Shown here in pieces: positions 1-8,739 of a stretch of 51,690 bases of DNA. Position numbers and translations under genes: made by a program. Position 1 is the first letter of the stretch. Each line of letters starts with the position of its first letter. The notes beneath the pieces were generated by a model. It was not told the origin of the DNA. It saw only the letters and a program-made list of their open reading frames with translations, and did not search any database. Source of the DNA: an uncultured Paracoccaceae bacterium (GTDB lineage: Bacteria; Pseudomonadota; Alphaproteobacteria; Rhodobacterales; Rhodobacteraceae); assembly GCA_938049225.1 (NCBI GenBank), contig CALICM010000058.1, positions 1-51,690 of the forward strand, given 5' to 3'.

Positions 1-141
1 CTTCGAGAAGGCTGGTAGGTGTGTCAGACAATGGGTGGACGCTCGAAATCAGTTCGCTATCCTATACCCAGAACGGTTCAATAAATGACCCGTCGAAACC
101 GCATGGGCTAAGCCTCATACACAGAGTTTCGGATACTCCCC

Positions 142-639
142 ATGAGCGCGCCCGATCTGGTCGCCTTTGATGATTTCCTGCTGCGCGTGGGCAAGTTGAA
201 CTATGCCTGGACCAACACCGAAAGCTTGCTGATCCACTTGATTGCCGGTCTGGCAAAGACGGATAACGACGCCGCGTTAGTTATATTTCTGACTCTGAAC
301 ACCACGCGCGCGCGCGTTGACTTGGTGCAACGCCTTGCAAAGATGGACCGCACCCCGCCGCCGCAGCGCAAGCGGGTCTTGGCGGTAACAGGTGCTATTC
401 TGCAGCTTGCGGGTTTGCGCAATCGCTACAATCACTGCATCTATGCCTTTGATCCCGATGGCGGGAATACCAAATCAATTCTAATGCGCATCGCTGATCG
501 CAAGGACACCATCAAGATGGGGCAAACCTCGGAACTGGATGCGGCCGCGATGGACGAGATTGATGCCGCGATTCAAAAGCTGCGCGACATCAATCGCTCG
601 ATCTGGAGCATCGCTAAGGATTTTGGCTTCCCAAGCTAA
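142..639 (+). CDS. Hypothetical protein, HEPN-like
   Basis: A 165-residue soluble, mostly helical protein that I cannot assign to a named family. Near residue 92 it carries LRNRYNH, which fits the R-x4-H signature of HEPN-type helical domains (often RNases or toxins), placed after a long helical region as is usual for that fold. There is no signal peptide or membrane segment. The ATG at 142 has only a weak ribosome binding site. The gene stands alone, convergent with the helicase gene. The HEPN assignment is inference from one motif; no antitoxin partner is visible within the window to its left. Confidence 0.6.
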   Translation: MSAPDLVAFDDFLLRVGKLNYAWTNTESLLIHLIAGLAKTDNDAALVIFLTLNTTRARVDLVQRLAKMDRTPPPQRKRVLAVTGAILQLAGLRNRYNHCIYAFDPDGGNTKSILMRIADRKDTIKMGQTSELDAAAMDEIDAAIQKLRDINRSIWSIAKDFGFPS

Positions 640-680
640 GTGACCCCAGCCTGATCGATCGCCAGTCTGGGGCAGGCGGA

Positions 681-2012
681 TCACGCGGCTTTGCGCGATC
701 CACCGCCCGAGCGTCGGCGATTGTTGCGGCGGTTTTGCCCGGGACGGCCAGGATTTGGCTTGCTATCGGCCTTAGGGGGGCTTGCGCCCTGCGGCTTCCC
801 GCTAGCGCCACCGCCACGGCGCCGGCGGTTTTTCGAAGGCGGTTTGGCCCATTCCGTGCCGCTGACCACCGGGATTGTCAGGCCCATGGTTTTTTCGATG
901 TCCCGCAAATCGCCCATCTCGGCCTCGGCACAAAAGGCATAAGCGGTGCCAGCCGCACCGGCGCGCGCGGTCCGACCAATGCGGTGAACGTAATTCTCGG
1001 CGACATTGGGCAGGTCATAGTTATAGACATGCTGCACACCGGGAATGTCGATACCGCGCGCCGCCACATCCGTGGCCACCAGCACTTTGATTTTTCCCTC
1101 GCGGAAGGCCTGCAGGGCCCGGTCCCGCTGGCCCTGGCTTTTGTTGCCATGGATTGAGGCAGCCTTGAAGCCATCGCGGTCCAATTGCTTCATCAGACGC
1201 TCGGCACCGTGTTTGGTGCGCGAAAAGACCAACGCGCGCTCTTTTGGATGGCGCGACAGCAGATCGCGCAGTAGCGCGGTTTTGTCACCTTGGGCCACAT
1301 AGTGCAGGGCTTGGGTTATTTTATCAGCGATTTTTCCCGGCGGTGAAACCTCGACCCGGACCGGATCGGTGAGCCATGTATCCGCGATCTCGGCCATCAG
1401 TTTGGGCATGGTGGCCGAGAACAACAGCGTCTGCCGCTGGGTTGGTAGCAGTTTCGCGATCTGGCGCAAGGCGTGGATGAACCCCATGTCCAGCATCTGA
1501 TCAGCCTCGTCCAACACGAAGTATTTAGTCTCGGATAGGCGCAGGCTACGGCGTTCGATGTGATCGATCAGGCGGCCGGGCGTCGCGACCAGAACGTCCA
1601 GGCCTCGCGCCAACTGTTTGGCCTGCATGTGCAGCGAGTTGCCGCCCACCACCATGCCGACCCGCAGATGCGTCCCGGTGACGAAACGCTTCAGGTTGTC
1701 CGAGATTTGCTTGGCCAACTCGCGCGTTGGTGCCAGGATCAGCGCGGTGGTGGTTTTGGGTTCGGGGCTGGTGCCGCGCTTCATCAGCATGTGGATCAGC
1801 GGGAGGCCGAAGGCGGCGGTCTTGCCGGTGCCGGTCTGGGCCAGGCCCATCAGGTCACGGCCTTCAAGCACATACGGGATGGCCTGGGCCTGGATCGGGG
1901 TTGGGTCTTTCAGGCCTTGGGTGGCCAAAACAGTCATCAGATGGGCTGACAGACCCAGGTTTTCAAAATTGCTCAAATCAGTCTTTCTACCGGGCCGGGC
2001 CCGATCACTCAT
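681..2012 (-). CDS. rhlE: DEAD-box ATP-dependent RNA helicase (RhlE type)
   Basis: ATP-dependent RNA unwinding enzyme acting in ribosome assembly or RNA turnover. From the chosen ATG (2012) the motifs run in order: Q motif NFENLGLS...TPIQ, Walker A AQTGTGKT, PTRELA, TPGR, DEAD, SAT, then the second RecA lobe with ATDVAARGIDIPG and HRIGRTARAG. The C-terminal tail is rich in Arg, Lys and Gly and is a typical RNA-binding extension. The frame stays open upstream to 2159, but MSDRARPG at 2012 fits the usual start just before the Q motif. RhlE is the best subfamily guess; other DEAD-box paralogues are possible, so the symbol is tentative. Confidence 0.93.
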   Translation of the reverse strand: MSDRARPGRKTDLSNFENLGLSAHLMTVLATQGLKDPTPIQAQAIPYVLEGRDLMGLAQTGTGKTAAFGLPLIHMLMKRGTSPEPKTTTALILAPTRELAKQISDNLKRFVTGTHLRVGMVVGGNSLHMQAKQLARGLDVLVATPGRLIDHIERRSLRLSETKYFVLDEADQMLDMGFIHALRQIAKLLPTQRQTLLFSATMPKLMAEIADTWLTDPVRVEVSPPGKIADKITQALHYVAQGDKTALLRDLLSRHPKERALVFSRTKHGAERLMKQLDRDGFKAASIHGNKSQGQRDRALQAFREGKIKVLVATDVAARGIDIPGVQHVYNYDLPNVAENYVHRIGRTARAGAAGTAYAFCAEAEMGDLRDIEKTMGLTIPVVSGTEWAKPPSKNRRRRGGGASGKPQGASPPKADSKPNPGRPGQNRRNNRRRSGGGSRKAA

Positions 2013-2313
2013 TGTGACCCGCAGACCCTTTGGGCAGCGGGACATAGGGAACCGGTAAGGCACAGCCCCGCCCCGAATGGGCAAAAGCCGCCGAACCGCT
2101 GGACCCCTGCGTGATATGGGAACCTTGTAAATGGCGCGTCGCGCCGTGATCCGTTCCAATCCTTGGCGGGTTCATCCCGCTTATACTGGCGCCTGCTCAC
2201 GCGGCAGAACGGATATCTCGCTGCAGCAAATGGACTGTCCGAGCGCGCAAGTCAAGAGATGTGGTGTCGCGGCAACCAAAGTAACTCGATTGCCACAATG
2301 TGGCCGGGCGTGG

Positions 2314-2973
2314 TTACGCGCCCGGCTGCTTGACCACTCGCAAGTAGGGCAATGTTGCGGTGAAACCGCCATGCTGCGCGCGCGCATCATCGTCCGAAAC
2401 CGACGAGACCACGATCACATCCTCGCCTTGCCTCCAACCCGCAGGTGTCGCCACTTTATGCTGTGCGGTCAGTTGTAGGCTGTCCAGGACGCGCAACAGC
2501 TCGTCGAAGTTGCGGCCGGTGGTCATGGGATAGGACATCTGCATTTTGATCTTTTTGTCCGGACCGATCATGAAAACGGTACGCACGGTCTGATTGTCCG
2601 CCGCTGTCCGCTCAGATGCGCTGCCGCCCACCTCGGCTGGTAGCATGTCGTAAAGCTTGGCCACTTTCATGTCGGGATCGCCGATCATCGGGTAGGCGAC
2701 CGCGCTGCCCGTGGCAGTCGTGATGTCAGCCTTCCACCGCTGGTGCGTATCGACGGGGTCCACGCTGATTCCGATAATCTTGCAATTTCGCTTGGTGAAC
2801 TCGTCTTCAATCCCGGCCATATAGCCCAGCTCGGTGGTGCAAACCGGCGTGAAATCCTTGGGATGCGAGAACATGATCGCCCAGCCGTCGCCGATCCAAT
2901 CGTGGAAATTGATGGTGCCCTCTGTCGTCTCGGCGGTGAAATCGGGTGCGGTGTCGTTGATCCTTAGACTCAT
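2314..2973 (-). CDS. 1-Cys peroxiredoxin (Prx6 class)
   Basis: Thiol peroxidase reducing H2O2 and organic hydroperoxides in the cytoplasm. About 219 residues from the ATG at 2973, which follows a clear GGAGGACATT ribosome binding site; the frame extends 20 codons further upstream but without one. The catalytic motif HPKDFTPVCTTELG holds the peroxidatic Cys, and the long C-terminal domain with MSYPMTTGRNFDELLRVLDS is typical of the Prx6/AhpC-related 1-Cys class. No resolving Cys pair is obvious. It appears monocistronic. The long spacer towards the helicase gene (2013-2313) shows no further gene. Confidence 0.94.
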   Translation of the reverse strand: MSLRINDTAPDFTAETTEGTINFHDWIGDGWAIMFSHPKDFTPVCTTELGYMAGIEDEFTKRNCKIIGISVDPVDTHQRWKADITTATGSAVAYPMIGDPDMKVAKLYDMLPAEVGGSASERTAADNQTVRTVFMIGPDKKIKMQMSYPMTTGRNFDELLRVLDSLQLTAQHKVATPAGWRQGEDVIVVSSVSDDDARAQHGGFTATLPYLRVVKQPGA

Positions 2974-3130
2974 AATGTCCTCCACTGTGCCAAAAACCGG
3001 GGCATCAGGCCCCCGAATTAAGGCATGTGACATCTGCTAGACCATCCTGCAAGGCATCGCCCAGCAAAACCCGTTTGCAACCGTGTCGCGGCCGCCGTAC
3101 CTAGGCGGCTCCAATGACCGGAGGCCGATG

Positions 3131-3964
3131 ATGCCGCAAAAGTCCATCCTGATCACCGGCTGCTCCTCGGGCATCGGTTATGACGCGGCTCACGGCCTTA
3201 AGGCGCGCGGCTGGCGGGTCTTTGCGACCTGTCGCAAGCCCGCTGATTGCGCCCGGCTGGAAAGCGAGGGGCTTGAGAGCTTCCCCCTCGACCTTGCATC
3301 GGAGGAGAGCATTGTGATCGCTGTGGCCGAAGCGTTAGAGCGGACCGATGGCACTCTGGACGCGCTGTTCAACAACGGGGCTTTCGCGACGCCTGGTCTG
3401 GCCATGGATCTGCCCCGGGCGGCCCTGCGCGAGATCTTCGAAACCAATCTGTTCGGTCAGTTCGATCTGATCAACCGCCTGATGCCAGTGTTCCGCAAGC
3501 AGGGCCATGGGCGCGTTGTCAATAACTCTTCGATCCTGGGGTTCATCGCCCTGCGTGCGCGGGGGGCCTATATCTCGACCAAATTCGCGATGGAGGGGCT
3601 GACGGATGCCTATCGCATTGAGAACAATCAGCCCAACGTACACTTCATCCTGATCGAGCCGGGCCCCGTCACCTCGGACATCCGCCGCAATTCGATCCCG
3701 CATTTCGAGCGCTGGATCGACTGGCAAAGCTCGCCCCGCAGATCCTTCTATGAAAAGATGCTACTGCCGCGCCTTTACGCCGAGACGAATGCGCCGGACA
3801 CATTCGAACTGCCGGCCAGCGCTGTCACCAAGAAATTGATTCATGCACTGGAAAGCCCGCGCCCCAAAGCACGATATTTTGTGACCACGCCAACCTATAT
3901 GATGAACATCTTCAAGCGACTTCTACCCACCCGCGCGTTGGATAAAATATTGCGCAAGGCGTGA
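3131..3964 (+). CDS. Short-chain dehydrogenase/reductase (SDR) family protein
   Basis: NAD(P)-dependent oxidoreductase of 277 residues with a classical Rossmann fold; substrate unknown. Visible motifs: TGCSSGIG (cofactor binding), NNGAF (variant of NNAG), the catalytic Ser in NNSSILGF and YISTK for the catalytic Tyr/Lys pair. After the core, IEPGPVTSDIRRN is the usual PG motif and the end is basic. I start at the ATG at 3131, six bases after a GGAG sequence; ATG 3128 and an upstream GTG at 3083 are alternatives. It is divergent from the peroxiredoxin gene across a short spacer. Confidence 0.9.
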   Translation: MPQKSILITGCSSGIGYDAAHGLKARGWRVFATCRKPADCARLESEGLESFPLDLASEESIVIAVAEALERTDGTLDALFNNGAFATPGLAMDLPRAALREIFETNLFGQFDLINRLMPVFRKQGHGRVVNNSSILGFIALRARGAYISTKFAMEGLTDAYRIENNQPNVHFILIEPGPVTSDIRRNSIPHFERWIDWQSSPRRSFYEKMLLPRLYAETNAPDTFELPASAVTKKLIHALESPRPKARYFVTTPTYMMNIFKRLLPTRALDKILRKA

Positions 3965-4015
3965 CTTTGGCAAAGTTGAGCTTACCTAGGTATCAGTACT
4001 TGGAAAGGACCTTTA

Positions 4016-4219
4016 ATGGCCGATAGCCCGCTGTTCTATGTCGCGCTTTTTGCCTGCCTTGCAGTGGCGGCAGTATTGCTCGTGGGCGTTGGGGGGTTCG
4101 CCAAAGGGGGCGATTTCAACCGGAAATACGCCAATAAGATTATGCGCTTACGCCTTTTGCTTCAGTTCATAGCAGTGATCATCATTATCGGCTTTGTTTA
4201 TTTGACCCGAGGGGGCTGA
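4016..4219 (+). CDS. Twin transmembrane HIG1-type small membrane protein
   Basis: A 67-residue protein with two hydrophobic helices (about residues 7-28 and 46-63) joined by a positively charged loop containing KYANKIMRLRLLLQ, the pattern of HIG1/hypoxia-induced domain proteins. Eukaryotic family members assist respiratory supercomplexes; the bacterial role is unclear. A good AAGGA ribosome binding site precedes the ATG. Its stop lies three bases before the cobalamin adenosyltransferase start, so the two genes are probably cotranscribed and perhaps translationally coupled. Confidence 0.85.
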   Translation: MADSPLFYVALFACLAVAAVLLVGVGGFAKGGDFNRKYANKIMRLRLLLQFIAVIIIIGFVYLTRGG

Positions 4220-4222
4220 ACC

Positions 4223-4795
4223 ATGGTTGTCTTGAACAAGATTTACACCCGCACCGGCGATGCGGGCGACACCGCTCTGGGAAATGGCAGTCGGGTGGGC
4301 AAACATTCCGCGCGGGTGCGCGCTTATGGCACTGTGGACGAGGCGAATGCCACCGTCGGACTGGCCCGACTGCATGCGGATGCGCAAATCGACAAAATGC
4401 TGATGCGGGTCCAAAACGATCTGTTTGATCTGGGGGCCGATCTGTGCACCCCGGATATGGAGAAAGACAGCGATCGCGAATACCCGCCGCTGCGCATGGC
4501 CGCTGCCCAGGTGGAGCGCCTTGAGGCCGAGATTGATGCGATGAACGCGCGTCTGCAACCGCTGCGCAGCTTCATTCTGCCAGGGGGCAGTGCTTTGGCT
4601 GCGCATTTGCACTTGTGCCGCACCGTCTGTCGCCGGGCCGAGCGGTTGGTCGTGGAACTGGCAGCTACTGAAAGCGTTAACGAAGACGCGTTGCGCTATC
4701 TCAACCGCCTGAGCGACTGGTTCTTTGTGGCGGGCCGCCTGGCCAATGACGATGGCAAGGACGACATCCTATGGGTTCCCGGCGCGAACCGCTGA
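4223..4795 (+). CDS. Cob(I)yrinic acid a,c-diamide adenosyltransferase (PduO type)
   Basis: Transfers the adenosyl group of ATP to cob(I)alamin or its precursors, making adenosylcobalamin. At 190 residues it has the normal family length. The N-terminal ATP-binding motif TRTGDAGDTALGNGSRVGK and the DEANATVGLAR helix are clear, as are the C-terminal CRRAERLVV and YLNRLSDWFFVAGR elements. It directly follows the small HIG1-type gene. AdoB12 is required by mutases of the ethylmalonyl-CoA pathway, which fits the methylsuccinyl-CoA dehydrogenase found later in this window. Confidence 0.95.
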   Translation: MVVLNKIYTRTGDAGDTALGNGSRVGKHSARVRAYGTVDEANATVGLARLHADAQIDKMLMRVQNDLFDLGADLCTPDMEKDSDREYPPLRMAAAQVERLEAEIDAMNARLQPLRSFILPGGSALAAHLHLCRTVCRRAERLVVELAATESVNEDALRYLNRLSDWFFVAGRLANDDGKDDILWVPGANR

Positions 4796-4802
4796 GGGCG
4801 CC

Positions 4803-5363
4803 TTAAATCAAAGTCATGCGATCCGGTCGGTTGGTGTCGCGATCCAATACGCACAGGACAGAGGGACCGCCGATATGGAACGCGGCCCCGCTGACCACAA
4901 TCGTCTGCCCGTCGTCAAACTGAATGTAGTAGTAAGTGATGCTGCTATTGCAGGCCTGCAGCACAAAATAACCGTCGACCAAGTCACTTGCGGTAACAGC
5001 GCCGCAGGGCAACTCAACCCGACTTCCCGGCGACACGCTTAGGCTTTCGCTGTTTCCAATGGCCCCCGGTGCGATGATCACAGCACCCATCTCGCCCGGG
5101 TCTGCAAAGTAGCGTTGGCCGACCCGCCCTAGGGTTTGAACACCCCCTGTCCGCGTGTGAACCAGGTCACCGGCCTTCAGCGTCTCGATGGGTTGCGGAC
5201 CATAGGGCGTCTCGATGAGTGTACCCGCCGCAAAGCCCGTCACCGTTACGCGCGACGGGTGGGTCAGCGGATGGGGTCCGGCCCAAGCATCAGCAGTGTC
5301 AGTAGCACCAGGGGCTGTTGCACCCTCGAAAGTCTCTAGCTGTATGGTTTGATGCGCACCCAT
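4803..5363 (-). CDS. Hint-domain protein lacking catalytic residues
   Basis: A 186-residue protein whose core (residues 43-160) aligns by eye with bacterial Hedgehog/intein-type Hint domains: GFAAGTLIETPYGPQPIETL, then GDLVHTRTGG, GAVIIAPGAIGNSESLSVSP and a final YYIQFDDGQTIVV block. The first residue of the domain, normally Cys, is Gly43, and the SPxHR motif reads SPGSR, so the block B His is Ser114. It is therefore probably unable to self-process and may act as a binding scaffold. No signal peptide is visible. A GGAGGATCCC ribosome binding site precedes the ATG. An intact relative lies at 10930-11835. Confidence 0.8.
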   Translation of the reverse strand: MGAHQTIQLETFEGATAPGATDTADAWAGPHPLTHPSRVTVTGFAAGTLIETPYGPQPIETLKAGDLVHTRTGGVQTLGRVGQRYFADPGEMGAVIIAPGAIGNSESLSVSPGSRVELPCGAVTASDLVDGYFVLQACNSSITYYYIQFDDGQTIVVSGAAFHIGGPSVLCVLDRDTNRPDRMTLI

Positions 5364-5550
5364 GGGATCCTCCGCTTGTGTTCGCCTTAGGGATTAACAA
5401 GGCGCTGAGGCCAAATGATGCTGGTTGCATGGATGTTCCAAGGCAGCAGTGGCGCGCTCTGGCCGCAGGTATGTCACCGCCGCCACAATCGGGCAGGGCA
5501 AGGGGACGGTTGCGCGTTGTGTTCCCATCCGGCGGGCGTAAGGTAAGGGG

Positions 5551-6432
5551 ATGACCGCCGCGCCCGAGGCCTTTTTGACGACACGCGAGCTGGCTGATGT
5601 GCTGCGCATCAGCGAACGCAAAGTCTATGATCTGGTGGCGAGTGGCGAGGTGCCCTGCGTGCGGGTGGTCGGCAAGTTGCTGTTCCCAAAGGCCGAAGTG
5701 ATGGCTTGGATCGATGCGGCACGATCAGGGCCATTGGCGCAGGGGGCGTTGCCGGATGTTGTGGTTGGTAGCCATGATCCACTGCTTGACTGGGCATTGC
5801 GCGAAAGCACCAGCGGGCTGGCGGCCTTTTTTGACGGCAGTACGGATGGGTTGGACCGGCTCGCGGACCGGCAAGGCGCGATCTGCGGCGTGCACCTGCA
5901 CCAAGCCGATGGATGGAATACCGAAGCCGTGGCGGCGAAGCTGGGCGAGGCCCCGGTTGTGCTGGTCGAATTCGCGCGGCGCCAGCGGGGCCTGATCGTG
6001 GCGCAAGGCAATCCGTTGCGGTTGGCCGATATCGCGGGGCTGGCGCAGGTGCGGGTGGCGCGGCGGCAGGCGGGGGCCGCCAGTCAGCGGCTGTTCGACA
6101 TGTTGGCCACCAAGGCGGGTTTGGATCCGACCGATTTGGCTGGCCCCGAGGCTGTCGCGCGGACCGAGGGGGACCTGGCATCCATGGTGTTCGAGGGCAA
6201 GGCGGATGTAGCCTTTGGCTTGCTAGCGGCGGCCGGGCCGATGCGCTTGGATTTCGTGCCGGTTTTGGAGGAGCGGTTCGATCTGCTTGTTTGGCGTCAG
6301 GCGTGGTTCGAACCACCGTTTCAGCGGTTGCTGGCGTTTTTGCGCGGTCCTGCCTTCGCGCAAAAGGCTGCCGAATTCGGCGGCTATGACTTAAGTGGCC
6401 TAGGCGCTGTCCAGTTCAACGGGCGCGGCTAG
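5551..6432 (+). CDS. HTH regulator with periplasmic-binding-like domain, probably tungstate/molybdate responsive
   Basis: One-component regulator of 293 residues. Residues 9-55 form an excisionase/MerR-like winged helix (LTTRELADVLRISERKVYDL, then WI at the end of the wing). Residues 75-270 resemble a periplasmic binding protein without a signal peptide and would sense the ligand inside the cell. The gene is convergent with tupA and its last four bases overlap tupA's end, so it very probably controls the tungstate transporter in response to oxyanion. This functional link is inference from position. Ribosome binding site AAGGTAAGGGG lies directly before the ATG. Confidence 0.82.
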   Translation: MTAAPEAFLTTRELADVLRISERKVYDLVASGEVPCVRVVGKLLFPKAEVMAWIDAARSGPLAQGALPDVVVGSHDPLLDWALRESTSGLAAFFDGSTDGLDRLADRQGAICGVHLHQADGWNTEAVAAKLGEAPVVLVEFARRQRGLIVAQGNPLRLADIAGLAQVRVARRQAGAASQRLFDMLATKAGLDPTDLAGPEAVARTEGDLASMVFEGKADVAFGLLAAAGPMRLDFVPVLEERFDLLVWRQAWFEPPFQRLLAFLRGPAFAQKAAEFGGYDLSGLGAVQFNGRG

Positions 6433-7235
6433 TCTGCGTTCGGAAAGAACAATTGCTGACCGTCGATTTGATAGTCGGCGATGGCCGTCTGCCCGCCAGT
6501 GCCAGTGAGCCAATCTATGAAAATCCGTCCCGCTGCGGCCTTTACCGTCGGATGGCGCTCAGGGTTGACCAGGATAACGCCGTATTGGTTGAACAACCGG
6601 CTGTCGCCCTCGACCAGCACCTTGTGATTGGCCTTATTGCCGAAGCTGATCCAGGTTGCACGGTCAGCCATGATATAGGCGTCCATGCCGACCCCGGTGT
6701 TTAAGGTGGTGCCCATGCCTGAGCCGGTCTCGCGGTACCATGTGCCGGACGCGGCGGTTGGATCGATGTTTGTGGCGGCCCACAGGCGCATCTCGGCCTT
6801 ATGCGTGCCGCTGTCGTCCCCGCGCGAGGCAAAAGGGGCTTGCGCCTCGGCTATTTGGGTCAAAGCCGCAGTGACGTCGGTCGTGCCCGCGATCCCCGCA
6901 GGATCGGTAGTAGGACCGATAATGACGAAATCATTGTACATCACATCTTGCCGACGAACGCCCCAACCCCTAGCCACGAAGGCCTCTTCGTCAGCTTTCG
7001 CGTGCACCAACAAGACATCGCCGTCGCCGTTTTGCGCATTGCGAATCGCTTGCCCGGTGCCAACCGCCACCACGCGCACCTCTATCCCTGTGCTTTCGGT
7101 GAACTGCGGCAGAATCTCATCAAAAAGGCCCGAGTTTTGGGTCGATGTGGTGGATTGCACCACGATGAACTCGGATTGCGCCTGGGCAAGGGTGGCGAGG
7201 CAGAGGGCCACGAGGGCTGTCACGAGGTATCGCAT
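6429..7235 (-). CDS. tupA: Tungstate ABC transporter, substrate-binding protein
   Basis: Periplasmic oxyanion-binding protein of 268 residues. A signal peptide (residues 1-19, MRYLVTALVALCLATLAQAQ) precedes FIVVQSTTSTQNSGLFDEI; the TTSTQNSG segment is the ligand-binding motif of TupA/WtpA-like proteins. Further typical elements are SRGDDSGTHKAE and WYRETGSGMG. It is the last gene of a minus-strand tupB-tupC-tupA set. Tungstate or molybdate supplied by this system would feed formate dehydrogenases and other molybdopterin enzymes. Selectivity for tungstate over molybdate is inferred from the motif. Confidence 0.9.
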   Translation of the reverse strand: MRYLVTALVALCLATLAQAQSEFIVVQSTTSTQNSGLFDEILPQFTESTGIEVRVVAVGTGQAIRNAQNGDGDVLLVHAKADEEAFVARGWGVRRQDVMYNDFVIIGPTTDPAGIAGTTDVTAALTQIAEAQAPFASRGDDSGTHKAEMRLWAATNIDPTAASGTWYRETGSGMGTTLNTGVGMDAYIMADRATWISFGNKANHKVLVEGDSRLFNQYGVILVNPERHPTVKAAAGRIFIDWLTGTGGQTAIADYQIDGQQLFFPNAD

Positions 7236-7245
7236 GGGGTTTATC

Positions 7246-7956
7246 CTAAAGGATCAGGCCACCCGCCAGATAGGCGCGGGCGGCAGGGCTTTGGGGTGTG
7301 TCAAAAAACCGGTCAGCAGAGGTGTGCTCTTGAACCCGGCCATGGTGCAAAAAAACAACCTCGGCCCCCAGGCGGCGGGCCTGGGCGGGATCATGGGTGA
7401 CCATGACAACTTTGGTGCCAGCGGCATCGGCGGCCGAGATCAGCGCCTCGATCGCCAGGGTGGCGGCGGGGTCCAGGCTGCTGGTGGGTTCGTCCAGGAA
7501 CAGAACGTCAGGGGCCGTCGCCAGGGCGCGCACGATGGCCAGGCGCTGCTGTTCCCCCCCCGACAGGCTGCGTGCGGGTTGCCGGGCCTTTGCATTCAGG
7601 CCTGCTTGGGTCAGCAAGGCGGCTGCGCGGTCCCGAGGTTGGCGCGCGGCGCGTAGGGCGTAGTGGATGTTGGCCGCAACTGTCCGGCGCAGCAAAACCG
7701 GGCGTTGAAAGACCATCGCTTGCCGGGATGTCGCGGTGTCGATTTGGCCGGCGGTGGGTTGGATCAGGCCGTGCAGCAAGCGCAGCAACAGACTTTTGCC
7801 CGCACCATTGGGCCCCAGGATCATCGTGGGGCCGCTGGCGCCGAGTGTCAGATCATTGATATCAATAAGCGTTTCACCCCCGGCGGCAAAGCGCAGGTTG
7901 CGGGCATGAAGCAACGGCGGCACTGGGGCGGTGGTGATCGCGCAATCCTCAGGCAT
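7246..7956 (-). CDS. tupC: Tungstate ABC transporter, ATP-binding protein
   Basis: Cytoplasmic ATPase of about 236 residues with Walker A GPNGAGKS, Q-loop MVFQRP, signature LSGGEQQRLAIVRA, Walker B VLFLDEPT and the switch His in VTHDPAQ. The start is uncertain: ATG 7956 overlaps the end of the permease gene by eight bases, while another ATG at 7974 would add six residues. It lies between permease and binding-protein genes, ten bases from tupA, so one transcript is likely. Confidence 0.92.
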   Translation of the reverse strand: MPEDCAITTAPVPPLLHARNLRFAAGGETLIDINDLTLGASGPTMILGPNGAGKSLLLRLLHGLIQPTAGQIDTATSRQAMVFQRPVLLRRTVAANIHYALRAARQPRDRAAALLTQAGLNAKARQPARSLSGGEQQRLAIVRALATAPDVLFLDEPTSSLDPAATLAIEALISAADAAGTKVVMVTHDPAQARRLGAEVVFLHHGRVQEHTSADRFFDTPQSPAARAYLAGGLIL

Positions 7957-8659
7957 GAGCCAGCACTTTTGCATGCGAGGCGCTGAGCGCGCTGACCGCG
8001 GCGTTCACCGTCAAGGCGACGATAATCAGGATGGTGCCCAGGGCCAGGGCAAGCGCGAGGTTCCCGCGCGAGGTTTCCAACGCGATGGTGGTGGTCATGG
8101 TGCGGGTCACGTGATTAATATTGCCGCCCACGATGATGACCGCGCCAACCTCGGCGATTGCGCGGCCAAAGCCTGCGAGCAGGGTGGTCATCAGCACGTG
8201 CCGCCCATCCCACAGCAGCGTGGGGACGGCACCTGAGCGGGTGACCCCGAGCGACCGAAGCTGCTCGGCATATTCCTCATCCAATGTGGATACGGTTTGC
8301 CGGGTGAGGGCGGCGATGATCGGGGTGACCAGCACCGTTTGCGCAATGATCATCGCGGTCGGTGTATAGAGCAGTTGTAGCACCCCCAAAGGACCGCTGT
8401 TGGACAGAGTGAGGTAGACGAGCAATCCGACGACCACCGGCGGCAGTCCCATCAACGCGTTGATTACCACAATTACCGCTTGGCGCCCGCGAAAGCGGGC
8501 CACGGCCAAAGCCGCCCCCAATGGCATTCCAATAATGGCCGCAATGATCACCGCCGTCAGCGAGACGCGCAGAGACAGCAGAACAATAGCCCACAGGTCC
8601 GGGTCACCAGATAGGATCAGGCCAAGGGACTGGCTGAAAGCATACGCAAATTCCTGCAT
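7949..8659 (-). CDS. tupB: Tungstate ABC transporter, permease
   Basis: Integral membrane permease of 236 residues with about five to six hydrophobic segments and the EAA-type loop EEYAEQLRSLGVTRSGAV, the contact site for the ATPase. MGLPPVVVGLLVYL is characteristic of the ModB/TupB class. It is the first gene of the tupB-C-A operon. A CGGAGATT ribosome binding site directly precedes the ATG, and a promoter can be proposed about 40-70 bases upstream. Confidence 0.92.
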   Translation of the reverse strand: MQEFAYAFSQSLGLILSGDPDLWAIVLLSLRVSLTAVIIAAIIGMPLGAALAVARFRGRQAVIVVINALMGLPPVVVGLLVYLTLSNSGPLGVLQLLYTPTAMIIAQTVLVTPIIAALTRQTVSTLDEEYAEQLRSLGVTRSGAVPTLLWDGRHVLMTTLLAGFGRAIAEVGAVIIVGGNINHVTRTMTTTIALETSRGNLALALALGTILIIVALTVNAAVSALSASHAKVLAHA

Positions 8660-8672
8660 AATCTCCGAAATT

Positions 8673-8727
8673 CTCCAGAAGAATGGAGTATTGGGAAATT
8701 ATGCCAAGAACTTCAGTCGCTGTCCAA
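8673..8727 (-). promoter_or_regulatory. Proposed tup operon promoter and small dyad
   Basis: On the minus strand a -35-like TTGGAC (8727-8722) and a -10-like CATAAT (8703-8698) are separated by 18 bases. Just downstream, CTCCA (8673-8677) and TGGAG (8684-8688) form a short dyad in the leader that could be an operator for the HTH/PBP-like regulator. Sequence match only. Confidence 0.4.
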
Positions 8728-8739
8728 TACTTTGCCGTG

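Noticed and set aside
1560-2058. Long plus-strand frames opposite the helicase gene
   Set aside because: They are antisense shadows of a gene with complete DEAD-box motifs.
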